A DNA stretch of 64,000 bases from positions 99,741-163,740 of the forward strand of contig QNQO01002049.1 in assembly GCA_003290165.1 (NCBI GenBank), in the 5' to 3' direction. The notes beneath the pieces were generated by a model, which was given only the letters and a program-made list of their open reading frames with translations, was not told the DNA's origin and searched no databases. Of this stretch, positions 34,441-45,573 are shown one piece after another. The position numbers and the translations under genes were made by a program. Source of the stretch: Berberis thunbergii. Lineage: Eukaryota > Streptophyta > Magnoliopsida > Ranunculales > Berberidaceae. The first letter of the stretch is position 1; the number at the start of each line of letters is the position of its first letter.

Positions 34441-35355
34441 ATGTCATAAAATAGATAATTTTTTTAAAGGAAAAATCTACAAAAGGTTACCAGCAAGTTT
34501 ATTTGCTATGACTGCTCAAATTACCAATATAACAATCCATGGATCCTAATACAAAGAGAACTCTGAACCGCATAAACGAAACAAAAACTTCAGAGACAGT
34601 GTAGGGCAATGACAATGTGAAAAAAGGTTATTCAAGGGAAATTGTGAAAGTAAAGGGGATTTATTTGAGTCAGACATCTAAGCCACAGTTATCGAATTCG
34701 CGACTAATACATGTATGGTGCATTACTGATTAACACTCACGTCTATATTGAAAATATCATATAAAACTCGAATGATGGACTTGTTGGCTGAACGGTTCTT
34801 CCTGCTGCAGCTGTTGTAATAACATCTCATCGAGTCTGTTAGCCTTTGTGTTTGCACCACCTTCCTGTTAAAAATCAAACCATTTCCTGCTCTTGATAAA
34901 GTGTGCAAAACAACTTCAGCTTTTCAGAAAGACTGAATTTCAATATTTGTTAAGATTCCAATGCTTGTCTCCGTTAATCTGATATGATTACATACTCCAA
35001 TTCAAGCAAGACATAATTACATACTCCATTAAAGTGAATCTTTTTTATTCACTTACGAACCGCAACATAACTACCAGAATTTACAACTGGTCCTCGATCA
35101 AAGATAATGTTTAACTTTGGCATCTTCGATGTAGTCCCATTCATAAGGTTTAGAGATTGTGTGCCCCAAGTAATACACTGACCCTTTTATATATTTATTT
35201 AAGCAAATGGAGGGTTTAAAGACTCCAAACATTTATATTAACTCTAAACAAGCAGTACACAATATTACAAAACTTTACTTTCTGATCGAACATAAGTGAT
35301 TTGAATTTGAATACTTTTCTGAGTTATGGCACATACAGCCAGGACCACTGAAAAT
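34441..35355. other. Downstream region of the UGT gene
   Basis: Holds the likely 3' UTR of the UGT gene. On the minus strand an AATAAA signal lies at 35194-35199, about 160 bases after the stop codon. No other gene is supported. A short minus-strand open frame at 34723-34908 has no recognisable motif. Confidence 0.5.
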
Positions 35356-36810
35356 CTAAAAATGTACTGGTCCAATCTCCTCCAGGAAAGACTTGAGATT
35401 CTTATCCGAAGAACCTCCCTCCGCAGCAGCTTGCCTAGATAATTCTTTCCATTTCTTGGCATTCATTCGCATTTCTTCACCTTCCTCTCCATCCATTACC
35501 CTTTCCAAGCATCTCTTGATCTCGTCGCTTTCAACCATGTTATCATCTTCATTCACTTTGACCCTACCACCTGTCTTCCAAACATCTTCAATCAGCTTAG
35601 CATTGGTCCCTTGATCTGTCCATTGCGGGAAAGCAACTACTGGTACCCCGGCCACCACACTTTCTAAAGTCGAATTCCAACCACAATGTGTGACAAAGCA
35701 CCCCACGGAGGGATGATTTAACACCTCCACTTGTGAACACCATGGCACTATCAGCCCTTGGTGCTCATCTTGCTTCAAACTAAGTACCACCTCGTCTTCT
35801 TCCTTGTCTTCTTCTTCTCCTTTTCGAATCACCCACATAAAAGGTCTCTTACTCTCCACCAATGCTCGCGCAATCTCTACCATTTGTTTCTTCTCCAACA
35901 CCGCAATGCTTCCAAATGACACATACACTACCGATGATTTCTTCTTGGAGTTCAGCCATTCTATGTAGTCATTGTCTTTGGAACCATTAAACAAATCTCC
36001 TCCAAATGAAGTATCCGATGGGTCCTTGCAATCCAAGTAGGCTGATGGAAGCATCGGCCCAATCCCAACCAAATTGTACTCGTCACCAACGGCTTTCAAT
36101 GCATCATGTTCCAAGTCATCAAATGTGTTCACCAATATCTTCAATGGCTTCCCTTGCTTCGATCCCCTCTCCCTTTCTAACATTTCAAGTTGTTCTTCAA
36201 ATGCCCTAAGGGCAAAAGAGTAAGCATTTGGGGATGAAGGGAGCATAAAAGAAGGAAGATCCCTAGGAGCAAGAGTTGGCAAACCCGGTAATTCAATCAT
36301 ATAGGAAGGATCACTGACATTCTCAGAAATGACTTCACGGTATCCATTGAAGTAGTAGTGGTAGATAACAAAAACGGCAGCTGGTTGAATCCATAGAAGA
36401 AAAGCAGGAACTTGAAGATTGTGAGCTACATCAGCAACCCAAGGAAGCAAGAGGGTGTAGATTATGCAAGTGACTGGACGGCCCTCATTTGCAAGGTCTG
36501 TCACTAGCTTACTAAGACTTTCAGCTCCTCGACGCTTGAACTCAGTCAGGAATCCCCAAACATCGTCCTTGTTTTTGTACCCATCATCATAGCCATCAGA
36601 AAATGGAGCAAATGTCAACCCCTCAGAAGGAGTGGTGGTGTTGTTGGATAAAATACGCCGGTGAGCGGATAAACTTGTGGTAATGGTAACATACACACCA
36701 TTGCGGATTAAAAGCTTGGCGAATTGGAGTGCAGGATTGATGTGTCCTTGTGCTGGAAATGTGACCAAAACTATGTGAAGCTGTTGCTGCTGTTTGTTTT
36801 CAGCTACCAT
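35356..36810 (-). CDS. UDP-glycosyltransferase, UGT75-like, intact, single exon
   Basis: Encodes 484 residues in one exon, the usual length for plant family 1 glycosyltransferases, which transfer a sugar from a UDP-sugar to small molecules in the cytosol. The acceptor His is H23 in FPAQGHINP. The PSPG donor-binding box runs from W357 (WCSQVEVLNHPS) through H375 in THCGWNS to the final Q400 in FPQWTDQ, exactly 44 residues. The last Gln suits UDP-glucose. FPAQGHINPALQFAK, the YTLLLPWVADVA stretch and SVVYVSFGSIAVLEKKQM fit the UGT75 group, whose members glucosylate anthocyanins, flavonoids, crocetin or auxin-type acids. The substrate cannot be told from sequence alone. I chose the ATG at 36810: an in-frame ATG 63 bases upstream at 36873 adds a non-conserved leader and lies about 20 bases from the TATA-like box. 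No frameshifts or internal stops. Confidence 0.93.
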   Translation of the reverse strand: MVAENKQQQQLHIVLVTFPAQGHINPALQFAKLLIRNGVYVTITTSLSAHRRILSNNTTTPSEGLTFAPFSDGYDDGYKNKDDVWGFLTEFKRRGAESLSKLVTDLANEGRPVTCIIYTLLLPWVADVAHNLQVPAFLLWIQPAAVFVIYHYYFNGYREVISENVSDPSYMIELPGLPTLAPRDLPSFMLPSSPNAYSFALRAFEEQLEMLERERGSKQGKPLKILVNTFDDLEHDALKAVGDEYNLVGIGPMLPSAYLDCKDPSDTSFGGDLFNGSKDNDYIEWLNSKKKSSVVYVSFGSIAVLEKKQMVEIARALVESKRPFMWVIRKGEEEDKEEDEVVLSLKQDEHQGLIVPWCSQVEVLNHPSVGCFVTHCGWNSTLESVVAGVPVVAFPQWTDQGTNAKLIEDVWKTGGRVKVNEDDNMVESDEIKRCLERVMDGEEGEEMRMNAKKWKELSRQAAAEGGSSDKNLKSFLEEIGPVHF

Positions 36811-36893
36811 AACTACCTTGCTAATGAGGATATTGTGTTGTGTTTTGTTTGTATGATACCTAATGAAGTACATAAGATAAGCGGGAGTAAGTG

Positions 36894-36902
36894 CTATAAA
36901 TA
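36894..36902 (-). promoter_or_regulatory. TATA-like box of the UGT gene
   Basis: TATTTATAG on the minus strand, 84 bases upstream of the chosen ATG, giving a plausible transcript start near 36865. The motif is a weak TATA variant. Confidence 0.4.
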
Positions 36903-36955
36903 TTGAAAGAACGCAAGAAAATGTGACGTTTGGGATGACGAAATTTGTTCACGAG

Positions 36956-36965
36956 GACACGTGGG
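36956..36965 (-). promoter_or_regulatory. G-box / ABRE-like element upstream of the UGT gene
   Basis: gacacgtggg with the core CACGTG (36958-36963), about 60 bases upstream of the TATA-like box. Two tgacg words lie near it (36924-36928 and 36936-36940). bZIP or bHLH control is possible but only inferred. Confidence 0.4.
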
Positions 36966-36969
36966 CATT

Positions 36970-38287
36970 TTTTATTTATTTATTTATTTTTTTTGTTTTT
37001 TCAACCTTAGCTCTAATTCTAACCTCTTAGATTTGTTCAGTCAATCTGTTGTTCTAAGTATGGCCCAAGTTTATCGATAGCGATGATGTGATCCCCACTT
37101 CACTCGAGACAATTCTAGGTATACATCGCAGTGCAAATATGAGCGTTGTTTACTGGCAAATGAGGTCTCGTAGTCTGGCAATCGCCATTTCTAGAGGCTT
37201 GCGTCACGGATGATGTACATTAGACAGATACATGCACATAATTTGATGATATAGTATTTGATTTTTGTACTCCTTTACACAATGCATGTGGGATGCGGCC
37301 ATCCTGATTAATTATCTTTGTACAATCTTAGCTATATTGGTAATGGAATCTACAGTTTGCAGTGTGTTGAATTTTCTATATATCTAATAAGATCATTATG
37401 ACTATGGCCAAGTTACTAAGAAAAATATTTTTTAATATGCATTGGAGATGCAAATTTCTGTCGGATCACGTGCTGATCACGCAGAGCAATCTGCATAAGA
37501 TGAAGATTATTTCTTGACACTGGTGTGGTGCTTGCAACGGAGACTCTGATGCCAAAGTTAGAACAATGTCTTTAGGAAAATATTTATTTCTATATAATTG
37601 AAGAGAGAATTGTGAATCAAGAAAGAGTTACCTCCAGATGGCTTTGTGTTTGGCTATTTATAGAGGCAGATCGAATAAACTGCTGGCAGATGAGTGAGTC
37701 ACGTGGCAGATGAGGAAATGATCTGTTTGCAAACGGCTGTAAGTACTCCTCTTAGGTAGTTGTAACTTCTCTTAACTACTTGTAACTTCTCTCAGGTAGT
37801 TGTAACCTCCGTTGGCGGTTGTAACTTCCTGTTTGGTGATACTTCTCTTGCGAGCTTGTGTACTCAGCTGAGCATGGTGGTCAGCGCTGAACGCTACTCA
37901 TCTACTGAGAAAAGAGTATTTTGCTGAGCTGTACGGGGCCCCTTTCATGGGTAAATTTTGGGCTTTTCAGAAACAATCCAAATCATTGGGTTTCTCTATC
38001 TTGTTGGGCTAAGGGTTATTTTTGGCTCTCACATGAATGTTTAAAAAGAAACGTAAATGCTTGTGTCATCTTTCATTTAGGGGCTGAATTTCAAAAGTCA
38101 AAGTGTTGTATAAAATTATGCATGTCATTGATGGCATCATGGCAACATATGTTATAGTACCAATTGCGTAATGGCAACTTCACAATATGATATGTTATGG
38201 TCAATTGGTTACTTGGGTGGGTACTATAGATCTGCCAATAACAAATTATCAAAATGCCCAAAGATATTTATAGATTTTCAACATATT
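36970..38287. other. Upstream region of the UGT gene, possible LTR remnant
   Basis: No gene is supported. From about 37520 to 37930 the sequence has LTR-like character on the minus strand, with a TATA word near 37660-37670 (ctatttatag), but no partner was found. It contains the 20-bp repeat listed separately. Confidence 0.35.
37752..37830. repeat. 20-bp tandem repeat, four units
   Basis: The word tgtaact/tgtaacc recurs at 37761, 37781, 37801 and 37820 in units of the form ttaggtagttgtaacttctc. Confidence 0.85.
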
Positions 38288-38292
38288 AGTAG

Positions 38293-38966
38293 TGATGCAT
38301 TCGTTTTTCGCTCCCTGCTTTGACCTAGTCTCGCTGACCTGCTGACTTCCACAAGTAATGCACGTGAGCCACGGACCACCATTGTGGTGGCCGATGGCAC
38401 TCCGATGCTAAAGTCAGACTGGGATCTGAGGAAGGTGTAGTGTTGTAAACATGGAATTTGTAGCGTACCTTAACTTACCAACCTCATGTCTTATTTATAG
38501 TGCAGGAGTCCTGGTTCTACCAGGCCATTGAATGCGTAGTTTAGGATGGAGATCCTTCTTTAATTAGGAATCGTGTTGTCGGAGAGAAGTTTCATGTTAG
38601 CCCTGTGCTCCTAGATACATGGGAGATAGTTTTCAATCCAAGAGCAATCCCTATAAGGAAGTTTCCCTGCGTGGAATGTGCTCTCGTATTTGCTTCCTAG
38701 TTGGAAACATATAGCTGTCGTAATTGCCTGTCCAAAGCCGATCCTTGAGATATTTTCCTTAGTAGGACTTACGGGTATTGAGGATAGTTGTGAGACGTGT
38801 GGGTTTAGCATACTATAAGAGTTCGGGTCTGTCTAGCGGACTGAATTAGGCAAGCTTGGTACCGGTTGGGTCGGATCAGTGTTGGACTGACGTTGGGGCT
38901 CGTAATTAATCAAGATCATCGTGACACGTGTATACTCAGGGATGTGACCATTTTTGTGTATCATCA
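38293..38966 (-). mobile_element. LTR of the element C family with a short stub of interior
   Basis: The whole 674 bp matches the LTRs of C (45574-46257 and 63148-63812) in reverse orientation, from tgatgcattcg to gtgtatcatca. It has a TATA box on the minus strand (38492-38499) and the perfect hairpin word ggaccaccattgtggtggcc (38373-38392). The + strand bases just right of it (gttactcccccc) are the complement of the PPT that precedes the C 3' LTR. This is therefore the 3' LTR of a truncated minus-strand element. Flanks agtag / gttac do not match, as expected. Confidence 0.88.
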
Positions 38967-38984
38967 GTTACTCCCCCCAGATAC

Positions 38985-41900
38985 CAGACGTGTTCATGGC
39001 TTCGTCCTTCAACATGAGAGGCAGATGGATGTGGCTAATCGCAAAGACCACAGCTCAGACAGTCATTCTATGCAAAGCTGCGGCCACACAGTGGCAAAAC
39101 CCAGCCGCAATATGGAGAAATCGCTTTTAGGATCAAGCAGAGCTAACGATTATGGAGGAGTGACTTCCAGTTTGCGCAAAATTCTCAAATGCGGCTATTA
39201 TGATGGCGATACCCATACAGTGGATCGTTGTTTTTATCTCATAGGCTTCCCATTGAGCAACAAATGGCATGGGAAAGATGTCAAGCCCAAAAATAAAAAG
39301 ACAACCATTGATAACACAAAAATAATCAATCACGCCAACCAAGCGTCAAATCTCCTCCTGTGGAACCCACCTTCACTAACGAAGAATACAAGCAATTAAT
39401 AGCACTGCTACATAACAAATCTGGTAATTTCCCACCATTTGCAAACGCAACAGGTATTATTTCTGACTCAAATTCTACGTCACATGATTCACATTCCTTA
39501 TTATATTGGATAGTAGACAATGGAGCAACGAACCATGTTTCACATTTTGTACCTTCATTTAACAAAAATAATACCCACAATGATTTTATTGGATTACCAA
39601 ATAGCGAACAAGTATTGCATCCATAAAATTATCAGATGATATGAAAATTGACGGAGTTCTTCATGTGCCAAAATTTCATGTTATTATCTGTGAGCAAGTT
39701 GACACGGGGATTGAAATTTATCGTAATTTTCTATGATGATTTTTCTATTGTGCAGGATGTGGCTATGAGGAGGACGATTGGCCTGGGCAAGCATTTTAAA
39801 GTGCTTTACTACCTCAAAGCAACTCAAAATCCATACATCGCCCATTATGTTCATCACACATCCAACATTTGGTACCAATGTTTGGGACACCCATCCTCTG
39901 CACCACTCCAATGTTTATCGAAGAATAATTCAAAACATATTTTTGATTCTACTTATGTGTGTGATGTTTTCTCATACGCAAAGCACACTTGCTTACCTTT
40001 TCCCCTTTCTAATTCCAATCCATCTCATGCATCGTTTGATTTGATTCATAGTGACATTTGGGGACCGCATAGAATTCACACAAATACTGGGGCTTGGTTT
40101 TTCCTAACCATTGTAGACGATTTTACTCGTTTTACCTGGATCCACCTTATGGTTTTTAAATTAGAAACACCATCTCTGCTACGATCTTTCTTTTCTTGGA
40201 TTAAAACACAATTTAATCTCCCATTAAAACCTTACGAACGGATAACGAAAGTGAGTTCATGTCCCTTCGAACCTTCTTCCATGAACAAGGTACCCATTTT
40301 CAACATTCTTGTACATCCATACCTCAACAAAATGGTGTTGTTGAAAGAAACATCACCATCATTTGAATGTGGGTTGAGCTCTCCATTTCCAAGCCAATGT
40401 ACCATTACGTTTCTGGGGAGAAAGTATTCAGATCGCTTGTTATCTCATTAACCGTCTACCCACACCATTACTTCACCATACCAGCCCTTATGAACTTTTT
40501 TTTTGAAAGGCAAGCAGGGTTTTTATAGGATCCCAGAACCCATAAAGATGTCGCAAGCTGGGTTTGAACCCATGACCTAGTGGTACCATCCGCCAAGCTC
40601 TAACCGTTGAGCTGTCATGCCATTGGCCCCTTATGAACTCTCACATCATTGCAAACTTGCTTACTCACATTTGCGAGATTTTGGTTGTTTATGTTATGCT
40701 ATCAATTTCCTTCCTAAGCATAAATTTGATGCACGGGCTCGCCGGCGCATTCTCTTTGGGTACTACTTGGTCAGAAAGGATATTGAGTTTTTGATCTTAC
40801 TACCCAAATTTTTTCATCTCGGGATGTTATTTTTCATGAGAATGTTTTTCTTTCTCCAATTTACCGCAAGAAGACCAAGAGGAGAGTCAAATATTTCCAA
40901 TCTCATTCACCGACCCAACACCTGACTTCTAAACACCTCTCTCCAACCTACCCCCACCTTCACCAAACACACATAACCCTCCTCAACCACCTCTACAGTC
41001 TGCGTCACTTCCACTTCCTACACCCGATCCCATAGCTATGGCTTCCAACTTCACCGATCCTAGCTCTCCATAACCTACAACACCAGTCAAGTTCCCCACT
41101 CTTGCGGTCCCACCCCCAGCTATTTCTGATTCCCCACCCAACCCCACTGCCTTCGCGCTCGCACCCCCATTTTTCTTGCCCCAAACGCTACACCTCCCAC
41201 CACATTTGGCACTTGACATCCACTTCATAGGTACATTACTCTATCTAATTTCTCTACTGCTCATCAGAAATTCCTTCAGAATGTGTCCTAGTTAATTGAA
41301 CCGTCAACTTATGAAGAGGCTCAAACTGACCCCCATTGGGTTGAGGCTATGTAATATGAAATTACAACTTTGGAAGATAATCATACATGGTCCCTGGTCA
41401 AATTACCCTATGGTCACCGTCCCGTTGGTTGTAAGTGGGTATTCAAGATCAAGTACAAATATGATGGCACTATTGCACGTTACAAAGCTCGCTTAGTAGC
41501 CAAGGGTTTTACTCAGCGTGATGGTATCAATTTACAAGGAGACCTTTGCTTGTGTTGCTAAACTCACCACCGTTTGATACCTACTCACTGTGGCCACTGC
41601 TCGTCACTGGCCTTTACACCAAATGGATGTTCACAATACCTTCCTCCATGGCAACCTTAATGAAGAAGTTTACATGTTTCCATCATTCGAGTTTCATCGA
41701 CAGGAGGAGCAGGTTGTATGTCGACTCCACAAATCTTTGTACGATCTTAAACAAGCCTCCAGGAGTTGGTTTTGTAAGTTTTCTTTTTCCATTCAGAAGA
41801 TTGGCTTTGTGCAATCTAAAGCCGATTACTCTCTATTCACACAAGTTCCCGGTAACTTTCTCACTATCATATTGTAATATGTTAATGACATGGTTATTAC

Positions 41901-42763
41901 AAGGAACAATGATGAAGCCATCTGTGAACTCAAACAATTTGTAAGCCAATGTTTTCGAATCAAGGATCTTGGACCTTTGAAATACTTTCTGGGAGTTGAA
42001 ATTCCACGGTCCAAAGCTGGGATTTCCTTTTGCCAACGCAAATACACATTAGATATCCTGGAGGACGCAAGCTTATTTGGTGCAAAGCCCGCCAAGATTC
42101 TTATGGATCCAAATGGAATTGCTGCCTGCAGGTAGTGATCCCCTTAGAGATCCTACTTACTATCGCAGACTCATTGGAAGACTAATTTATTATACAATAA
42201 CAAGACCAGAGATTACATATGTTGAAAATACACTTAGCCAGTTCATGCACGAGCCTTGTCGAAATCAGTTGGACATAGCTAATCATCTCATGCATTATCT
42301 TAAAAGGGCTCAAGGCCAAGGTTTGTTATTTCCATCATACGAACCCTTACACTTGAGAGCTTATTGAGATGCCGACTGAGCTAGGTGTCCTATTACACGA
42401 AGATCAATCACTGGATATTACATCTTGGACAATCGATCATCTCATGAAAAAGTAAAAAGTAGGTTACAATATCTAGATCATCATCCAAAGCTGAATACCG
42501 CTCAATGACAGCTACTATATGTGAATTGACTTGGTTGCGTTATCTATTACGAGATTTACAAGTGGATCACCCACAACCAGCAACCTTGTTTTGTGACAAC
42601 CAAGTTGCCTTCTGCATTGCATCTAATCCAGTTTATCATGAGCGTACAAAGCATACTGAATTGGATTGTCATATTGTTCATGAAAGCATCCAGAATGGTG
42701 AAGTCAGAACCGGGCACATACAAACTAAAGAACAGATTGTCGATATCTTTATCAAGCCATTAT
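38985..42763 (+). pseudogene. Ty1/copia gag-pol remnant (E), split by a SINE
   Basis: Domains follow the copia order. The gag end has VLQHERQMDVANRK and a worn zinc knuckle near 39190-39260 (CGYYDGDTHTVDRC). The protease (39360-39640) has WIVDNGATNHVS with DSGA changed to DNGA. Integrase (39830-40480) shows DLIHSDIWGP and FFLTIVDDFTRF, then frameshifts. RT (41296-42120) has GCKWVFKIKYKYDGT, QMDVHNTFLHGNLNEEVYM and LYDLKQASRSWF, with the catalytic box changed from YVDD to YVND. RNase H (42130-42763) has YYRRLIGRLIYYTITRP and TLFCDNQVAFCIASNPVYHERTKHTE. Integrase before RT marks copia. At least eight stops or frameshifts make it dead. The 5' part of gag and the 5' LTR are missing. Confidence 0.92.
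40497..40627 (-). mobile_element. tRNA-derived SINE, 131 bp, 12-bp target duplication
   Basis: Inserted in the copia integrase region after the PYEL codons. It is flanked by the exact duplication cccttatgaact (40485-40496 and 40628-40639). On the minus strand the head has an A-box (AGCTCAACGGTTAGAGC) and, about 35 bases on, a B-box (GGGTTCAAACCC). It ends with a poly(A) tract (T run at 40497-40504). Poly(A), Pol III boxes and a long duplication identify it as a SINE moved by LINE machinery. Confidence 0.9.
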
Positions 42764-42840
42764 AAGCGCCCTTATTTCATTCACATCTTGCTTAGAATAA
42801 CAATGTAATTCTATGACCTTTTTCTTGTACAATGTAATTA

Positions 42841-42999
42841 TGTTAGCTTACTTAGAATAACAATGGGAGTTACAATTTATACAAGAGTTGCAATGTAATT
42901 ATGTTAGCTTACTTAGAATAACATTGTAACTCTTGTATAAATTCTTGTACATTGCTTAGCAAGTTGTATCAATGAATTACACAATCAAGACCTTTTTCA
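42841..42999 (+). repeat. Short copia LTR shared by two units
   Basis: Starts tgttagcttacttag and ends ctttttca, directly before the PBS. A nested second start tgttagcttacttag at 42902 makes the true left edge ambiguous. A hairpin lies at 42874-42943 and a TATA word tataaat at 42936-42942. Upstream is the end of pol E; downstream are a PBS and gag, so the LTR serves as 3' LTR of one unit and 5' LTR of the next. Confidence 0.7.
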
Positions 43000-43012
43000 T
43001 GGTATCAGAGCA
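43000..43012 (+). other. Copia primer binding site
   Basis: tggtatcagagca, complementary to the 3' end of initiator methionine tRNA, the usual primer of plant copia elements; it touches the LTR end. Confidence 0.85.
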
Positions 43013-43094
43013 CCAATCTTGGTAACTACCCAAAACACCTTCCGCCACTCTACATACAAATAGTCAACTCCCAAACAACATACATACCATCGAC

Positions 43095-43445
43095 ATGGGC
43101 GACAAATCGAAGAACAGTCCATCTGATCTCTCTACCTTGCATCCCTCAGACTCACTAAGCCGTATCCTTGTTGCAAAACTCCTAAAAGGCCATAATTATG
43201 GCCAATGGAGCCGATCAATGCACATAGCTTTAAGGGCTAAGAACAAATTTGGGTTTGTCGATGGAAGTATCAAGGCTCCAACAAACACTGATGAAAAATT
43301 CCCCATGTGGCAACAATGCAACGACATGGTGCTATCATGGATTTTACACTCCATGCACCCCGACATCGCCGAGAGCATCCTCTATTGCACCACGACGTTC
43401 ACGGTATGGAACAATCTCCAAGATCAATTTTAAAAGGGAAATGAC
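43095..43445 (+). pseudogene. Copia gag, N-terminal part, truncated
   Basis: Opens with MGDKSKNSPSD and continues with ILVAKLLKGHNYGQWSRSM, ALRAKNKFGFVDGSI, MWQQCNDMVLSWILHSMHPD and TFTVWNNLQDQF. This is the standard N-terminal copia gag domain. A TCA to TAA change ends the frame at 43431-43433. The sequence reads on as KGND before an Athila-type LTR begins at 43446. Confidence 0.88.
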
Positions 43446-44230
43446 TGATATTCACATAATTATTACATAAAATATCCTCTAATTTATATATGTTAGTGTT
43501 CGAATATTATATTTCATTTTAATTATTTCGTTTTTGTGTTTTTGTTAGAATTTGAGCTAAACAATGAAATCGCGTTAAGGCAGCAATTCAAAGAATGATC
43601 AATTGGTTGGTTCAAATGGCAGTACAAAGTAACGGGTGACAAGGCAACTATCACATGCCTAAACCTGACCCAAATAAACCCAAATTCACCTATTATCTAG
43701 ACCCAAACCCGAAAGCTAACCTAAAAGCCCAAACCCAACCTAACAAGGAGAATAGATAAAAACCCTATTTAGAGATCATTCTCATCTCTTCCTCTAACTC
43801 CTCTTGCACATCTTTTCCTCATATCTTTTTTCCAGCCACCTAATTAACCACATCGCCTGCCGGCGATTCTCGCTCGATAAAAGGACCGACAGTGCAACTA
43901 ACCATCATCCACCCTGCCGGCGATCCTCTCTCGATAGAAGGACCGGCAATCCAACCACTATAACTCTTTCCCCCTCACTTTCTCTCTTTTGCAATTTCAA
44001 GAAGGAGAAACATGGGAGCAACAAGGAGCACAATCAGCAGTCCATCACGGCCCTTGTTCCTCTCCCGTCCACTCTTTCTTTTCTCTTTCTCGTTTCTCCC
44101 TCATTTTTTTTCTCTTTCATGCAGGATTAGCAGCAACAAAGAGAATGCAACAACAGCTCGTTCACAGAGACACAGATGCAAAGCTCATTGGAGAAGACGA
44201 GCTCGAGCTCTAGGAGGGAAGAAACAAAGT
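43446..44230 (+). mobile_element. Fragment of an Athila-type LTR (family of element F)
   Basis: Starts TGATATTCACATAATTATTA and runs parallel to the F LTR read on its own strand (reverse complement of 57084-59009). Shared landmarks are gaatttgagc, aatgaaatcgcgttaagg, acccaaataaaccc, caccctgccggcgatcc and a pyrimidine-rich end. The right edge fades at about 44230. It is more diverged than the two F LTRs, so it is an older insertion. Confidence 0.75.
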
Positions 44231-44323
44231 TTTAAAAAGTTTTGGGTTATTTGCACCTCGGTTACTTATTCAGTACCATCACAACTAACTATTGCATAGG
44301 ATATTGGCACCCTAGCCATTATT

Positions 44324-45573
44324 TTGAGCCACCACCGAGCCACTAGCAACCCTTCGCATCACGTGTTCGTGTGGGAACTGATGGATTTCAACTCCACTGA
44401 TGTTGTGACCTCCTCTACCATGATCAAGAATTATGATGAATTGGCTACAGCATTGCTTAATTATGAATTTAGGAGGATGGATCTCAATGTCCACAGGGAT
44501 GCAATGTATGAAGTATTGGTAGCGAGGGTAAGAACTGAAGATAATAATGTTGGTAATATAGGAAGGTCACAGTCAAGAGGAAAATATGTGGACATGAGGT
44601 TTTTGTCGAAAAAATAATGTGTCTACTGTCATGAGAAATGCCACTGGAAGAATGACTTTGCGAAATTGAAAGTTGCAATAGAAAAGGAAAATAAAAGTTC
44701 GAAAGCGAATGTAGTGCACAATTTGGATGAGGATGATGTGTATTCTCTTGTTAAAAATTCAAAATCTGTGAGTCATTCTAACAAATGACTTCTTGATTCA
44801 GGTTCTATGATATGCGTCTCATAAGGATTGATTATCTAGTTTTAGAGAAATTGATGGTGGAGTTGTTTGTATGGGCAACAATGATAAATGTAAAATTGTA
44901 GGGATATGTAAAATCTAGTTGAAGATGCATAATGGACTTGTTCGGGTTTTGAATGATGTTTTGTATATACCGATTTGAAGAAAAATCTCATATTTGTTAG
45001 TGCTTTAGATTCCAAAGTTTATAAGATTGTGGTAAATTGTAGAGCCCAAGAGTTTGTTTTGAGTGCACTTAAATTCTGAAAGCTATTCGAAAGGGTAACT
45101 TGTACTTCTTACAAGGGAGTACAGTTACAGGTAATCGAAAAATTAAAAATTGGTGGAGCAACTTATGTTATTGATGACCCAGTGGATGTTGCTTCTGGTG
45201 GAGTTACTGATAACTCCAAGGATGTATATTTGGATACCTTAAGCGTTTGACATTTACGTGAAGGTAGTAAAGGTGAAAAAGTTTTACGCGAGTTGTTGAA
45301 TAAACATTTGGTAGAAGATATGAAGATATGCAATGTAGATATTTGAAAACATTGTGTTTCTAAAAGTTTTTTTATTAAAAAATTTCATCTTAGCCAAGGT
45401 GGAGTTGTTTCTTGTTAGCTTGTGTGCGTTTTAATGTAGAGCACTTTCAGGTGTATGGTGCATATAAACACATTTGTAGAGTTTAAGTCTGTGTCTGTGT
45501 TTGTTCGGATCGACTCAAATTTGTGAATCTTTACCAAGGTGGAGATTTGTCGGCAACAACTAGAAGCTGGAAG
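44324..45573 (+). pseudogene. Second copia remnant: gag end, protease, 3' end and LTR start
   Basis: The first open part reads IKNYDELATALLNYEFRRMDLNV and LVARVRT, a Tnt1-type gag end. The worn zinc knuckle CVYCHEKCHWKNDF (last Cys to Phe) follows near 44620, then a protease-like LLDSGSMICVS near 44790 with stops. Then come GNLYFLQGSTVTG-like and LREGSKGEKVLRELL blocks (about 45090-45290). The integrase core and RT are deleted. A polypurine tract (aaggtggag, about 45533) precedes tgtcggcaac at 45549, read as the start of its LTR. Element C is inserted 25 bases into that LTR. Confidence 0.75.

Noticed and set aside
36811..36873. Longer N-terminus for the UGT gene (ATG at 36873)
   Set aside because: The extra 21 residues are unlike the family. 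That ATG lies about 20 bases from the TATA-like box, while the ATG at 36810 fits both family length and promoter spacing.
37520..37930. LTR or TRIM upstream of the UGT gene
   Set aside because: There is LTR-like composition and a TATA word, but no second copy, PBS or duplication, so it is not called as an element.
38293..38966. Simple solo LTR
   Set aside because: No matching 5-bp flanks were found. The bases to the right are a polypurine tract of the same family, so it is the 3' LTR of a truncated element.
40561..40627. Possible tRNA gene on the minus strand
   Set aside because: A- and B-boxes are present, but there is no acceptor stem. The unit ends in poly(A) and has a 12-bp target duplication, so it is a SINE.
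43804..44299. Open frames suggesting a small gene
   Set aside because: The region aligns with the LTR of element F in the corresponding orientation, so these are LTR-derived frames.
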